Below, piece by piece: positions 1-6,861 of a DNA stretch of 12,360 nt; position 1 is the first letter of the stretch; every line of letters starts with the position of its first letter. Position numbers and translations under genes: made by a program. The notes beneath the pieces were generated by a model. That model was not told the DNA's origin. It searched no databases and saw nothing but the letters and a program-made list of their open reading frames with translations. The stretch comes from Acidobacteriota bacterium. GTDB lineage: Bacteria > Acidobacteriota > Terriglobia > UBA7540. The stretch lies in the NCBI GenBank assembly GCA_021828225.1, contig JAKASH010000037.1:1-12360 (forward strand), in the 5' to 3' direction.

Positions 1-76
1 GCACGGCACAATACCACAAAAAAGAAGATAAGCCCCTTCCAACTTCTATGTCGCGCACCCTTATTTCTCTTGGAGC

Positions 77-128
77 TTGCGAAAATGGTCTGCCTAGAGT
101 ATTTATAAATGAGCTGTATAAATTTGCA
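77..128 (+). promoter_or_regulatory. Candidate argR promoter and ARG box
   Basis: A weak sigma-70-like pair, TTGCGA at 77-82 and TATTTA at 100-105 with a 17-base spacer, precedes argR. The sequence TGTATAAATTTGCA at 115-128 matches about 10 of 14 positions of the ARG-box core (TGAATAATTATTCA) and runs into the argR start codon. Bound ArgR here would block initiation of its own gene, as in the known autoregulation of argR. No Shine-Dalgarno sequence is visible before the ATG at 128. A second TATAAA at 117-122 would place a transcript start almost on the ATG, so a leaderless message is possible. All of this is inferred from motif likeness. Confidence 0.4.
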
Positions 129-574
129 TGGACAAGCTCTACCGCCGTACACAAATTTTGGATTTGTTGAAGAGGGAACCGGTCGCTACGCAAGCGGAAT
201 TGTGTGAAAAGCTTGCTCGGCGTGGAATTCAGGTGACGCAGGCCACGGTTTCGCGCGATATTGAAGAATTGGGCTTGATAAAGACTCGGGAAGGCTACCG
301 CATGCCAGGCGCTCCTGACCCGCTCAAGCCACCCCAGCCGACGCTGCCTATTATTCTGAAGGAATTCCTTCGGGAAGTTCGCAAAGCCTCCGGCCTGGTG
401 GTTATCAGGACCCATCCAGGAAATGCGCACTCTGTGGCGGTTGCACTCGATGCGGAGCAGTGGCCCGAAGTTGTGGGTACAGTGGCTGGTGACGACACGA
501 TTTTTATCGCGACTACTGGACCGCCGGAAGCCACGCGCATTCTAAAAAAAATCCTTAAGCTCGTTGGTGCATAG
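128..574 (+). CDS. argR: Arginine repressor ArgR
   Basis: A 148-residue protein, the usual ArgR length. In this family the protein forms a hexamer, senses L-arginine and binds ARG boxes to control arginine genes. Residues 1-60 form the winged helix-turn-helix, with the hallmark TQATVSRDIEELG at about 37-49 (Ser42-Arg43 in the recognition helix). Residues 75-148 form the oligomerisation and arginine-binding domain, with PGNAHSVAVALD at about 97-108 and the arginine-contacting GTVAGDDTIF at about 117-126. The ATG at 128 fits the family N-terminus although it lacks a visible ribosome binding site. The gene lies 71 nt before argG on the same strand, so it probably leads an argR-argG-argH transcript and may repress itself through the candidate operator over its start. 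The other arginine genes (argC, J, B, D, F) are not in the window. Confidence 0.95.
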   Translation: MDKLYRRTQILDLLKREPVATQAELCEKLARRGIQVTQATVSRDIEELGLIKTREGYRMPGAPDPLKPPQPTLPIILKEFLREVRKASGLVVIRTHPGNAHSVAVALDAEQWPEVVGTVAGDDTIFIATTGPPEATRILKKILKLVGA

Positions 575-645
575 AAAATGCAGTTTGATATTTCATGCTG
601 GATCATCCGTGCAGCATCCGGCAAAAACACAAAAGAAAGGAAAGC

Positions 646-1908
646 ATGACAGTGTCTGGCAATTTGTCACACAAGGTAAAAAAGGTTGTACTCGCTTATT
701 CCGGAGGACTGGATACCTCCATCATCATTCCCTGGTTGCGGGAGAATTACGGCTGCGAAGTCATCGCAATGGTTGGGGACGTGGGGCAAGGCGACAACTA
801 CAAGGCATTGCGCACCAAAGCACTCGAAAGCGGCGCCTCCCGGGTTTTTATCGAAGACCTGCGCGAGGAATTCATCACCGGCTATTTGTGGAAAGCTCTT
901 CAGGCCGGCGCGATTTACGAGGGCAAGTATCTGCTTGGCACCTCGCTCGCGCGTCCGATTCTGGCCAAACGTCAGGTTGAAGTAGCCCTTGCGACCCACG
1001 CGGATGCTCTGGCGCATGGCTGCACGGGAAAAGGAAATGACCAGGTGCGCTTTGAGCTGGCCTTCAAAGCGCTGGCTCCCAGCTTGCGAGTGATTGCTCC
1101 CTGGCGTGAGTGGTCGATTGTTTCGCGCGAAGATGCCCTGGAATATGCGCGGCGCCACAAGGTGCCTGTGCCTGTCACGAAAAAAGATCTTTACAGTCGG
1201 GACGAGAACCTCTGGCACTTGAGTCACGAAGGTGGCCCGCTTGAAACCGAACTGGGAGAGCCTCCCGAGGATGCCTGGAAACTAACTGTCAGCCCTCAGC
1301 ACGCCCCGAATCGGGAAACAAAGGTGACGATCGGTTTTGAATCAGGAATTCCAGTTTCGGTAAACGGCAAGGACCTTGGCGCAATTAAGCTTATGGAGAG
1401 GCTTAACAAGATTGCAGGGGAAAACGGTGTTGGCCGGACCGACCTGGTGGAGAACAGACTGGTTGGCATCAAGTCCCACGGCGCTTACGAAACACCTGCA
1501 GGGACAGTCCTTCATGCCGCTCATCATGAGCTTGAGGCATTATGCCTCGATCGGGAGACCTTCCATTACAAGCAAGGAATCGGACTCCGATACGCCGAAA
1601 TAGTGTACTACGGGCAGTGGTTTACTCCGCTTCGCGAAGCCCTCCAAAGCTTTGTGGAAACCACCCAGCAGAAAGTCACCGGAGAAGTTACCCTGGGACT
1701 CTTTAAAGGAAACGTACGGGTTCTTGACCGCCGTTCGCCTTACTCCCTCTATAATCCCAGTATTGCAGCTTTTACGATGGGGGCGGACTATAACCAGAAG
1801 GATGCCGAAGGATTCATCAACATTCTGGGCCTCCCCAGCAAACTTGCAGCGTTGACGATTCCGGGCAAGAAGAGCGGGTCTAAACATCCATCACGGAGAA
1901 AGAAATGA
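646..1908 (+). CDS. argG: Argininosuccinate synthase
   Basis: A 420-residue cytoplasmic enzyme that joins citrulline and aspartate using ATP to give argininosuccinate, the penultimate step of arginine synthesis. The N-terminal PP-loop ATP pyrophosphatase motif AYSGGLDTS is at 17-25. Other family blocks are [10 protein letters not shown] at 95-104 and [14 protein letters not shown] at 124-137, which belong to the nucleotide and substrate sites. The start at 646 is chosen because GAAAGGAAAG sits just upstream and the protein then begins as family members do. An in-frame ATG at 595 would add 17 unconserved residues without a good ribosome binding site. The last dozen residues are a basic Lys/Arg/Ser tail of no known role. 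The stop overlaps the argH start as ATGA, which implies translational coupling. Confidence 0.97.
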   Translation: MTVSGNLSHKVKKVVLAYSGGLDTSIIIPWLRENYGCEVIAMVGDVGQGDNYKALRTKALESGASRVFIEDLREEFITGYLWKALQAGAIYEGKYLLGTSLARPILAKRQVEVALATHADALAHGCTGKGNDQVRFELAFKALAPSLRVIAPWREWSIVSREDALEYARRHKVPVPVTKKDLYSRDENLWHLSHEGGPLETELGEPPEDAWKLTVSPQHAPNRETKVTIGFESGIPVSVNGKDLGAIKLMERLNKIAGENGVGRTDLVENRLVGIKSHGAYETPAGTVLHAAHHELEALCLDRETFHYKQGIGLRYAEIVYYGQWFTPLREALQSFVETTQQKVTGEVTLGLFKGNVRVLDRRSPYSLYNPSIAAFTMGADYNQKDAEGFINILGLPSKLAALTIPGKKSGSKHPSRRKK

Positions 1909-3347
1909 AGCTGTGGGGTGGGCGTTTTGAGGAGCGGCGCGACCCGCTGTTCGAGAGATTCTCGGAGTCTTTTTCAGTAGATCAGCGGCTGATCTCCTAC
2001 GATCTGCGTGTGAACCTGGCTTATGTCCGGGAGCTTTGCCGGGCTCGCGTGCTGACCCGCAAAGAGTTGGTGGCTTTGACACGCGGGCTCGGCGTAATTG
2101 CCCGCTATGTTAAACAGAAACCGACTTGGGCAGCAAATGAGGAGAGCGAAGACGTTCATAGCTGGGTTGAGGCCCGTCTTGAGCGGGAGGTCGGACCGTT
2201 GGCTGGGAAACTTCGCACGGGACGCAGCCGTAATGACCTGATTGCGACGGAAACCAGATTATATGTAAAGGACGCCATTCGAGACCTTAAGAAGAATGCA
2301 GTTGGTGTTCTTGAATCATTGCTCCAGCAGGCTCGAAACCACAAGCGGGCCATCCTGCCAGGTTACACACATCTCCAGCCTGCGCAGCCCATTTTATTCG
2401 CTCACTATCTGCTTGCGTATTTTGAGATGCTGATGCGGGATATTTCCCGGCTTGAAGGCTGTTATGGGCGAGCGGATGAACTTCCGATGGGGGCCGGCGC
2501 GCTGGCCGGAACAGCATATCCAATTGACCGGTTCCGGTTGGCGCGTGAGTTGGGGTTTGCCCGTGTGGCACGCAACAGCCTTGACGTTACTTCCGACCGG
2601 GATTTTGTTTGCGATCTGGTATTCGCGTGCTCGCTCATTCTTGTCCATCTCAGCCGTCTTGCTGAGGACTTCATCATCTATTCGACTCCTGCCTTGGGTT
2701 TCGTTGAACTCCATGACGCTTATGCGACCGGCAGCAGCCTGATGCCACAGAAGAAGAATGCGGATACGCTGGAACTTATTCGCGGCAAAGCTGCACGTGT
2801 ACTGGGCGGGCTCGCGAACATGCTGGCCCTGCTGAAGGGACTCCCACTTGCCTATGACCGTGACCTGCAGGAAGATAAACGAGTACTTTTCGATGCGGTT
2901 GATACGACCACGGATTGCCTCATCCTGGCCTGTCGCGTTATTGGGACTGTGCGCGTTCGGTCGGACAGAATGAAGGAGGCAACAGCACAGGGGTTCCTTA
3001 CCGCTACGGAAGTTGCGGACGTATTAGTGGGGCAGGGGATTGCTTTTGCTCAGGCTCATGAACAGGTTGGAAAGCTCGTCAAGTACTGCGTGGATCGTAA
3101 TAAGACATTCGCCGATGTCGCTCTGGAGGAGGCTCGCCGCTTCATCCCAACCTGGGATGAGAACTTGGCGGCCACTGCTTCGTCAGCCGAAGCATCTGTC
3201 CGCAAGAAAGATGTCATCGGGGGGACAGCACCCGGGCAGGTGACTAGACAGCTTGGAAACGCGAATCGACTGCTCTTACAACTAAAAAAAACCTCGATCC
3301 TCCGCGCCCCATTTGAAAAATCGCAGGATCCAACAAGCCGAGCATAA
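1905..3347 (+). CDS. argH: Argininosuccinate lyase
   Basis: A 480-residue member of the fumarase/aspartase superfamily that splits argininosuccinate into arginine and fumarate, the last step of arginine synthesis; the active enzyme is a cytoplasmic tetramer. It begins with the typical KLWGGRF. The conserved blocks are [11 protein letters not shown] (101-111), [10 protein letters not shown] (153-162, with the active-site His156) and the superfamily signature [12 protein letters not shown] (276-287, holding the catalytic serine loop). The length is close to the usual 450-480. The start codon overlaps the argG stop by 4 nt (ATGA at 1905-1908), so the two consecutive pathway steps are coupled. 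The C-terminal 20 or so residues are variable in the family. No clear intrinsic terminator follows the stop. Confidence 0.97.
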   Translation: MKLWGGRFEERRDPLFERFSESFSVDQRLISYDLRVNLAYVRELCRARVLTRKELVALTRGLGVIARYVKQKPTWAANEESEDVHSWVEARLEREVGPLAGKLRTGRSRNDLIATETRLYVKDAIRDLKKNAVGVLESLLQQARNHKRAILPGYTHLQPAQPILFAHYLLAYFEMLMRDISRLEGCYGRADELPMGAGALAGTAYPIDRFRLARELGFARVARNSLDVTSDRDFVCDLVFACSLILVHLSRLAEDFIIYSTPALGFVELHDAYATGSSLMPQKKNADTLELIRGKAARVLGGLANMLALLKGLPLAYDRDLQEDKRVLFDAVDTTTDCLILACRVIGTVRVRSDRMKEATAQGFLTATEVADVLVGQGIAFAQAHEQVGKLVKYCVDRNKTFADVALEEARRFIPTWDENLAATASSAEASVRKKDVIGGTAPGQVTRQLGNANRLLLQLKKTSILRAPFEKSQDPTSRA

Positions 3348-3472
3348 GGGGCCGCAGGTGAGGGTATAAAGCCTATCGGAGTTATTGCACATTTTATCAA
3401 TATGCGCAAGACAGATTAAGCAGCTTATAATGTGTTGGTTGAGGCCAACAGCTAGGCGGGATATGATTCCTG

Positions 3473-3518
3473 AAAAAAAGAAAAAACACTTGACACTCTT
3501 GCCGAAGTGCAATATAAA
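3473..3518 (+). promoter_or_regulatory. Near-consensus sigma-70 promoter with upstream A-tract
   Basis: A perfect -35 box, TTGACA at 3490-3495, is followed after exactly 17 bases by TATAAA at 3513-3518 (5 of 6 matches to the consensus -10). Two A-runs at 3473-3479 and 3481-3486 lie immediately upstream, in the position of a UP element that contacts the RNA polymerase alpha subunit. The predicted transcript start is near 3525, giving a leader of about 88 nt before the FecR-like gene at 3614. A second perfect TATAAT occurs at 3426-3431 but has no convincing -35 box. Confidence 0.75.
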
Positions 3519-3570
3519 TGTCTTCTAACTTAACTCGGGGCAATTTACAGGTGGTGGGCAAGGAACGTAG

Positions 3571-3585
3571 GGCAGTTCAGCTGCC
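3571..3585 (+). promoter_or_regulatory. Short leader hairpin before the FecR-like gene
   Basis: GGCAG (3571-3575) and CTGCC (3581-3585) form a 5-bp GC-rich stem with a TTCAG loop in the predicted 5' leader, 15 bases upstream of the AGGAG at 3601. It lacks a U-tract, so it is not a terminator. It could stabilise the transcript or affect ribosome access. A stem this short may also be chance. Confidence 0.3.
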
Positions 3586-3613
3586 ATCCCAAAACCAAAA
3601 AGGAGCTAGAAGA

Positions 3614-4444
3614 ATGAGACGGTTGATGCAATTCGGGCTGACAGTAATCGCGGTGATGGGGATTGGACTGATGCCGATGCTGGCCGGTTCAGCAGCGGTT
3701 GGTTCAGTGGCTGGGAGCCGGAATGCGACGTTAAGCGGGGAGGCGTTGGTTCCGAACACGACGGTATTCAGCGGAGATAATCTGCAGGTAAGGGATGGCG
3801 TGGCAGTGGTTGCCATGGACCAGGGGAACCGGATGGTATTCGGACGCGAGACGCAGGCATCGTTTCTGCGAGAGGCGAAGGACGTGACGGTGTTGCTGAG
3901 CCGCGGGGATGTATCGCTGTATCACCCGGGCGAGGGATCAGGGGTCATGGTGAAGGCGGGCGATGTGACCGTGTCGCCGGCAGCGGGGTATAAGACGCTG
4001 GGCGAAGTGGCGATGCTGAACGGCTCGGTGATGGTGACGGCGAAGCAAGGGATGCTGCAGGTGGAAAAGCAAGGGCGGACGGAGCAGGTTGCGGAAGGGA
4101 AGACGGTGACGCTGCCGGTGAGTACGGCGCGGGCTCCGGTTCCGAATCCGCCGGCGCCTCCGGCCGGAGATGCGCATATAACGACGGCGACGACGCTGGG
4201 CGTGCTGGGACTGGGCGCGGGTTCGGCGGCGGCGGTTCTGGCAGGGCTGGGGCTGTCGCGGGCGAACGATGCGAAGACCGCGGCCAACAACGCGACGACG
4301 GCAGCGAACAACGCGACGACAGCGGCGAACTCGGCTGGGGCAGCGGCAAACGCGGCTGGATGTGCGGTGAACATCGAGAATGCAACGGAGAATCCCGGGA
4401 CGCCGAGTCCATACGTACCGCCGGCTGGTTATACCTGCCCGTAA
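3614..4444 (+). CDS. Exported FecR-like domain protein with heptad-repeat tail
   Basis: A 276-residue protein of unknown function. Residues 1-28 look like a signal peptide: basic MRR, a hydrophobic core at about 7-24, then small residues. Residues about 35-170 are rich in short beta strands with alternating G, V and D, like the FecR beta-roll domain (DGVAVVAMDQGNRMVFG, then VTVLLSRGDVSLY, then AMLNGSVMVTA). A Pro-rich linker follows at about 176-187, then a Gly/Ala/Leu hydrophobic stretch at about 195-214 that may cross a membrane. Next come four 7-residue Ala/Asn/Thr units (222-249) and a tail with two cysteines. An in-frame ATG at 3518 overlaps the -10 box, so it cannot begin the message; 3614 has AGGAG at 3601. 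No sigma factor, TonB receptor or anti-sigma partner is adjacent, so classical FecR iron signalling is not supported. Codons are strongly biased to GCG, ACG, GTG and GGG, unlike argG and argH. Its own promoter and terminator make it monocistronic. Confidence 0.75.
   Translation: MRRLMQFGLTVIAVMGIGLMPMLAGSAAVGSVAGSRNATLSGEALVPNTTVFSGDNLQVRDGVAVVAMDQGNRMVFGRETQASFLREAKDVTVLLSRGDVSLYHPGEGSGVMVKAGDVTVSPAAGYKTLGEVAMLNGSVMVTAKQGMLQVEKQGRTEQVAEGKTVTLPVSTARAPVPNPPAPPAGDAHITTATTLGVLGLGAGSAAAVLAGLGLSRANDAKTAANNATTAANNATTAANSAGAAANAAGCAVNIENATENPGTPSPYVPPAGYTCP
4277..4360 (+). repeat. Four tandem 21-bp in-frame units encoding heptads
   Basis: Within the FecR-like gene, four 21-base units lie at 4277-4297, 4298-4318, 4319-4339 and 4340-4360. 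They encode TAANNAT, TAANNAT, TAANSAG and AAANAAG. The first two are identical in protein but differ at silent sites, which suggests older duplication under selection. A 7-residue period with Ala in most core positions fits an Ala-rich helix or coiled coil. Confidence 0.8.
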
Positions 4445-4478
4445 TCTGAGAGCAGGCAAAGGTTAAATGCAAGAAAGG

Positions 4479-4519
4479 CGGGCGATGGCTGCTAACAGCT
4501 GTCGCCCGTTTTGTTGTTT
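4479..4519 (+). terminator. Strong intrinsic terminator after the FecR-like gene
   Basis: The arms at 4479-4491 and 4496-4508 pair over 13 bp (11 Watson-Crick pairs and two G-T pairs) around a CTAA loop. A T-rich tail, TTTTGTTGTTT, follows at 4509-4519. It lies 35 nt after the FecR-like stop and closes that transcription unit. Confidence 0.9.
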
Positions 4520-4877
4520 GAGCGAAAGTTTCGACCGTCACCCGCATGCCCACCAGGATTGCAGGCTTGCCAGGAGCCGATGTCAGGCAACTCCTCAGGT
4601 ATTATCCGCGACCCGTTTCATCGGTTTTCTGGTCATTTGCGCGGCAATCTTATTACCCAATCGACAGCAACTTTCGTTTCGGACAAGGGCTTTAAAGGCC
4701 GTGCCGTAAAATCCTGTCTGAGTGATGTTGCATTGAAAGGGGTGTCGGGGGCAAAATACATGTTCTTCCCAGTGATGGAAAGTTGCCTTGAGCCGCTGAA
4801 TTCATGATGAGCCCGGCTCCTGACGCAGATCACGAGGGGGCTTGTAGTTGAGAGAAAGGTGATCCGGAGAAGAGACA
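4520..4877. other. Intergenic region, no gene recognised
   Basis: About 360 bases lie between the terminator and the dehydrogenase gene. Short open frames here have no convincing ribosome binding site or protein-like composition. The promoter for the downstream gene should be here. The best weak candidates are TTGCAT at 4728-4733 with CAAAAT at 4752-4757 (18-base spacer) and TTGAAA at 4733-4738 with a poor -10 near 4757. I see no tRNA, recognised riboswitch or repeat. Confidence 0.5.
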
Positions 4878-4880
4878 GTG

Positions 4881-5729
4881 ATGAATATGACGTTGGGGAT
4901 TATTGGTTACGGGGTTGTTGGAAAGGCCTTGGCGCAGGTTTTCAGATACGACACTGGAAATGCTGATCTGGTTATCTATGACAAATATGTTAAAGGGATG
5001 AACAGTCCCAGGCAGCGGGCTGCCCTGCAGGAGTGCGACCTTGTCTTTATTGCTGTTCCCACTCCGGAAGGCCCAGATGGAAGCTGCGATTTGTCGGCGA
5101 TCGAGGAAGTTGCCTCCTGGGTATCGCCGGTCATGTGCGTTAAATCGACCGTGCCTCCCGGAACGGTGGATCGGCTTGCCGCCAAGACCGGCAAAACGAT
5201 CTGCTTCAGTCCTGAATACGTTGGCGAAACTTTGTGGCATCCGTTGAAAGGAATTGCGAGCCACGGCTTCGTCATTGTGGGTGGCGAAAAGTCTGCCTGT
5301 AAGCTGGTGATCCAGGCGTACCAGCAATATCTCGGTCCTATGCCGCGCTATTTCATCACGGACGCTAAAACCGCCGAGCTTTGCAAGTATATGGAGAATG
5401 CCTTCCTTGCGACAAAGGTGGCCTTTGTAAACCAGTTCTACGACTTAGCGCAGGGTTTCGGGGTGGATTATAACGAGTTGCGAGAACTCTGGCTGGCCGA
5501 TGAGCGCGTTGGAAGGTCCCATACCATTGTCACCGCCGAACGTGGCTATCGGGGGCGTTGCCTGCCCAAAGATATGGCTTCCATCATTCATGCCGCCAAG
5601 CAAGCCGGCGGAGCTCCCTTCCTGGAGGCGGTTGACCGGTTTAACGACGAAATATGCCGCAAAGCTGATGAGGCCAACAGCGCTGCCCAAGCCGGCCGAA
5701 GCATCACACACAAGAAGACCCGGCGTTAG
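4881..5729 (+). CDS. Short UDP-glucose/GDP-mannose dehydrogenase-family protein
   Basis: A 282-residue, probably cytoplasmic, NAD-dependent enzyme of the family that oxidises a nucleotide sugar C6 alcohol to a carboxylate. The Rossmann motif GIIGYGVVG is at 6-14. Every catalytic residue known from Streptococcus UDP-glucose dehydrogenase has a counterpart: Thr90 (KSTVPPGT), Glu112 and Glu116 (SPEYVGE), Lys169 and Asn173 (KYMEN), Cys227 and Asp231 (GYRGRCLPKD). Typical members have about 400-450 residues; this one ends soon after the central helical domain and lacks the C-terminal UDP-binding domain. The frame ends cleanly in TAG with no domain remnant downstream, so it looks like a genuine short form. 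GGAGA at 4866-4870 serves ATG 4881; the GTG at 4878 is an equally possible start. Its stop overlaps the stop of the convergent aminotransferase gene by 4 nt. The substrate is unknown. Confidence 0.8.
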   Translation: MNMTLGIIGYGVVGKALAQVFRYDTGNADLVIYDKYVKGMNSPRQRAALQECDLVFIAVPTPEGPDGSCDLSAIEEVASWVSPVMCVKSTVPPGTVDRLAAKTGKTICFSPEYVGETLWHPLKGIASHGFVIVGGEKSACKLVIQAYQQYLGPMPRYFITDAKTAELCKYMENAFLATKVAFVNQFYDLAQGFGVDYNELRELWLADERVGRSHTIVTAERGYRGRCLPKDMASIIHAAKQAGGAPFLEAVDRFNDEICRKADEANSAAQAGRSITHKKTRR

Positions 5730-6838
5730 TTTCTTCCAACATTCAGGATTTTGCGCACCGACCGAACGATGCGGTGAAGATCCTTGTCCTTCAAGCCGGG
5801 GTGGATCGGCAAGGAAAGGACGGTCTTTGCAAGCCGCGTCGAGACTGGGAAATCCCGGTCACGACCTGAACCGCGAAAGATGGGCTGGCGATGCAGCGGG
5901 AGCGGGTAGTGAACTGCAGACTGGATGCCGTGGTCTCTCAAGGCAGCCGCAAACTCATCCCTGGACATGCCGACCCGTTTGGCGTCGAAGCAAATAGTGA
6001 AGAGACTGAATGCGTGATTTGTGCCGGGAATCAGCCGGGGCGTCTCAAGCCCGGGAATGCCCCTGAGTCCCTCCGCCAGGATTTTGGCGTTCCTCTGACG
6101 TGCGCGAATCGCTTCCGGGAGCTTAGCCAGTTGCACGCGGCCGATAGCAGAGGCAATGTCGGTGGTGCGGAAATTGAAGCCGAGCCGGACGTGCCGATAG
6201 CGGCTCTCTTCACCATGTGAACGGAGCAAACGGAGTTCGGCGGCGAGAGAAGCGTTCGATGTTGTGATCATACCGCCTTCACCGGTTGTCATATTCTTGG
6301 TCGGGTAGAAGGAATAACAGACGGCGTCTGGACAAGATCCAACATCCCGTCCGTGGAATTGCGCTCCGTGGGCCTGGGCAGCATCCCATATGATGCGGAG
6401 CCTGTGCCGGCGGGCCAGTTGTGTCAACCCTGCAATGTCGGCAGGCTGGCCGTAGAGGTGTACCGGAAGCAGCGCGCGCGTCCGCGGGGTAATATGGCGC
6501 TCAGCTTCTGCCGGATCAATCGTGAAAGTGGACGGGTTGACGTCAGCAAAGACCGGCTTTGCACCCACCGCAGCCACCATGGCGGCTGTCGCAACGAAGG
6601 TGAAATCAGGCACGATGACTTTATCACCCGGATGCAGAAGCGCCCGGCAGGCGAGATAGAGCGCGGCGGTGCCTGAACTGACTGCGATTGCGTGACGGGC
6701 CCCAACCGCAGCCGCGAGGGAGGCCTCAAAGTCTTCGGTGATCCGGCCCGCCCGGAGATTGCCGCTCTTTAAGACTTGTTCGACTGCCTGAATCTCACGC
6801 TGGTCGAGCGAAACCTGTGCAATTGGAATACTGCGAAT
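5726..6838 (-). CDS. DegT/DnrJ/EryC1 family PLP aminotransferase, probable ATT start
   Basis: Counted from an ATT codon at 6838-6836 the protein has 370 residues, the normal length for this family of PLP-dependent sugar aminotransferases, which add an amino group to a keto nucleotide sugar for surface glycans. Conserved blocks are SSGTAAL (54-60, cofactor phosphate binding), PDFTFVATA (77-85), WDAAQAHGA (151-159, with the pyridine-binding Asp152) and FYPTKNMTTGEGG (177-189, with the PLP lysine Lys181). The first conventional start in frame is GTG at 6613, which would remove the first 75 residues including SSGTAAL, so it cannot be correct. In-frame TAA at 6856-6854 bounds the upstream end. AAGGAGG at 6853-6847 is ideally placed 8 nt before the ATT. 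The gene follows the mutase-like gene by 23 nt, so the two are probably cotranscribed. Confidence 0.85.
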   Translation of the reverse strand: MRSIPIAQVSLDQREIQAVEQVLKSGNLRAGRITEDFEASLAAAVGARHAIAVSSGTAALYLACRALLHPGDKVIVPDFTFVATAAMVAAVGAKPVFADVNPSTFTIDPAEAERHITPRTRALLPVHLYGQPADIAGLTQLARRHRLRIIWDAAQAHGAQFHGRDVGSCPDAVCYSFYPTKNMTTGEGGMITTSNASLAAELRLLRSHGEESRYRHVRLGFNFRTTDIASAIGRVQLAKLPEAIRARQRNAKILAEGLRGIPGLETPRLIPGTNHAFSLFTICFDAKRVGMSRDEFAAALRDHGIQSAVHYPLPLHRQPIFRGSGRDRDFPVSTRLAKTVLSLPIHPGLKDKDLHRIVRSVRKILNVGRN

Positions 6839-6846
6839 AAGACGTT

Positions 6847-6853
6847 CCTCCTT
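6847..6853 (-). promoter_or_regulatory. Ribosome binding site that fixes the ATT start
   Basis: On the minus strand this reads AAGGAGG, a full Shine-Dalgarno core, and ends 8 nt before the ATT codon at 6838. The stop TAA at 6856-6854 lies directly upstream in the same frame. No ATG, GTG or TTG in the aminotransferase frame occurs within 225 nt, so this site decides the start. Confidence 0.7.
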
Positions 6854-6861
6854 TTATCGGT

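Noticed and set aside
578..600. Second ARG box between argR and argG
   Set aside because: The AT-rich stretch matches the consensus poorly and lacks the TG...CA ends at the right spacing.
595..645. Upstream ATG extension of argG
   Set aside because: It adds 17 unconserved residues and lacks a ribosome site. The ATG at 646 has one and matches the family N-terminus.
667..1227. 186-codon minus-strand frame inside argG
   Set aside because: It lies fully antisense to a certain gene and has no recognisable domain.
3433..3450. Hairpin TGTTGG / CCAACA after argH as a terminator
   Set aside because: It has a stem of only 6 bp with no T-tract after it; the A-rich stretch downstream fits an upstream promoter element better.
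3518..3613. Longer start for the FecR-like protein
   Set aside because: The ATG at 3518 overlaps the -10 box, and the extension would hide the signal peptide.
3922..4553. Long minus-strand open frames opposite the FecR-like gene (150-202 codons)
   Set aside because: They are shadows of a GC-biased coding strand, with Arg/Pro/Ser-rich low-complexity products and no ribosome site.
4511..4807. 98-codon plus-strand open frame in the intergenic region
   Set aside because: It begins inside the terminator tail, has no ribosome site and has no protein-like pattern.
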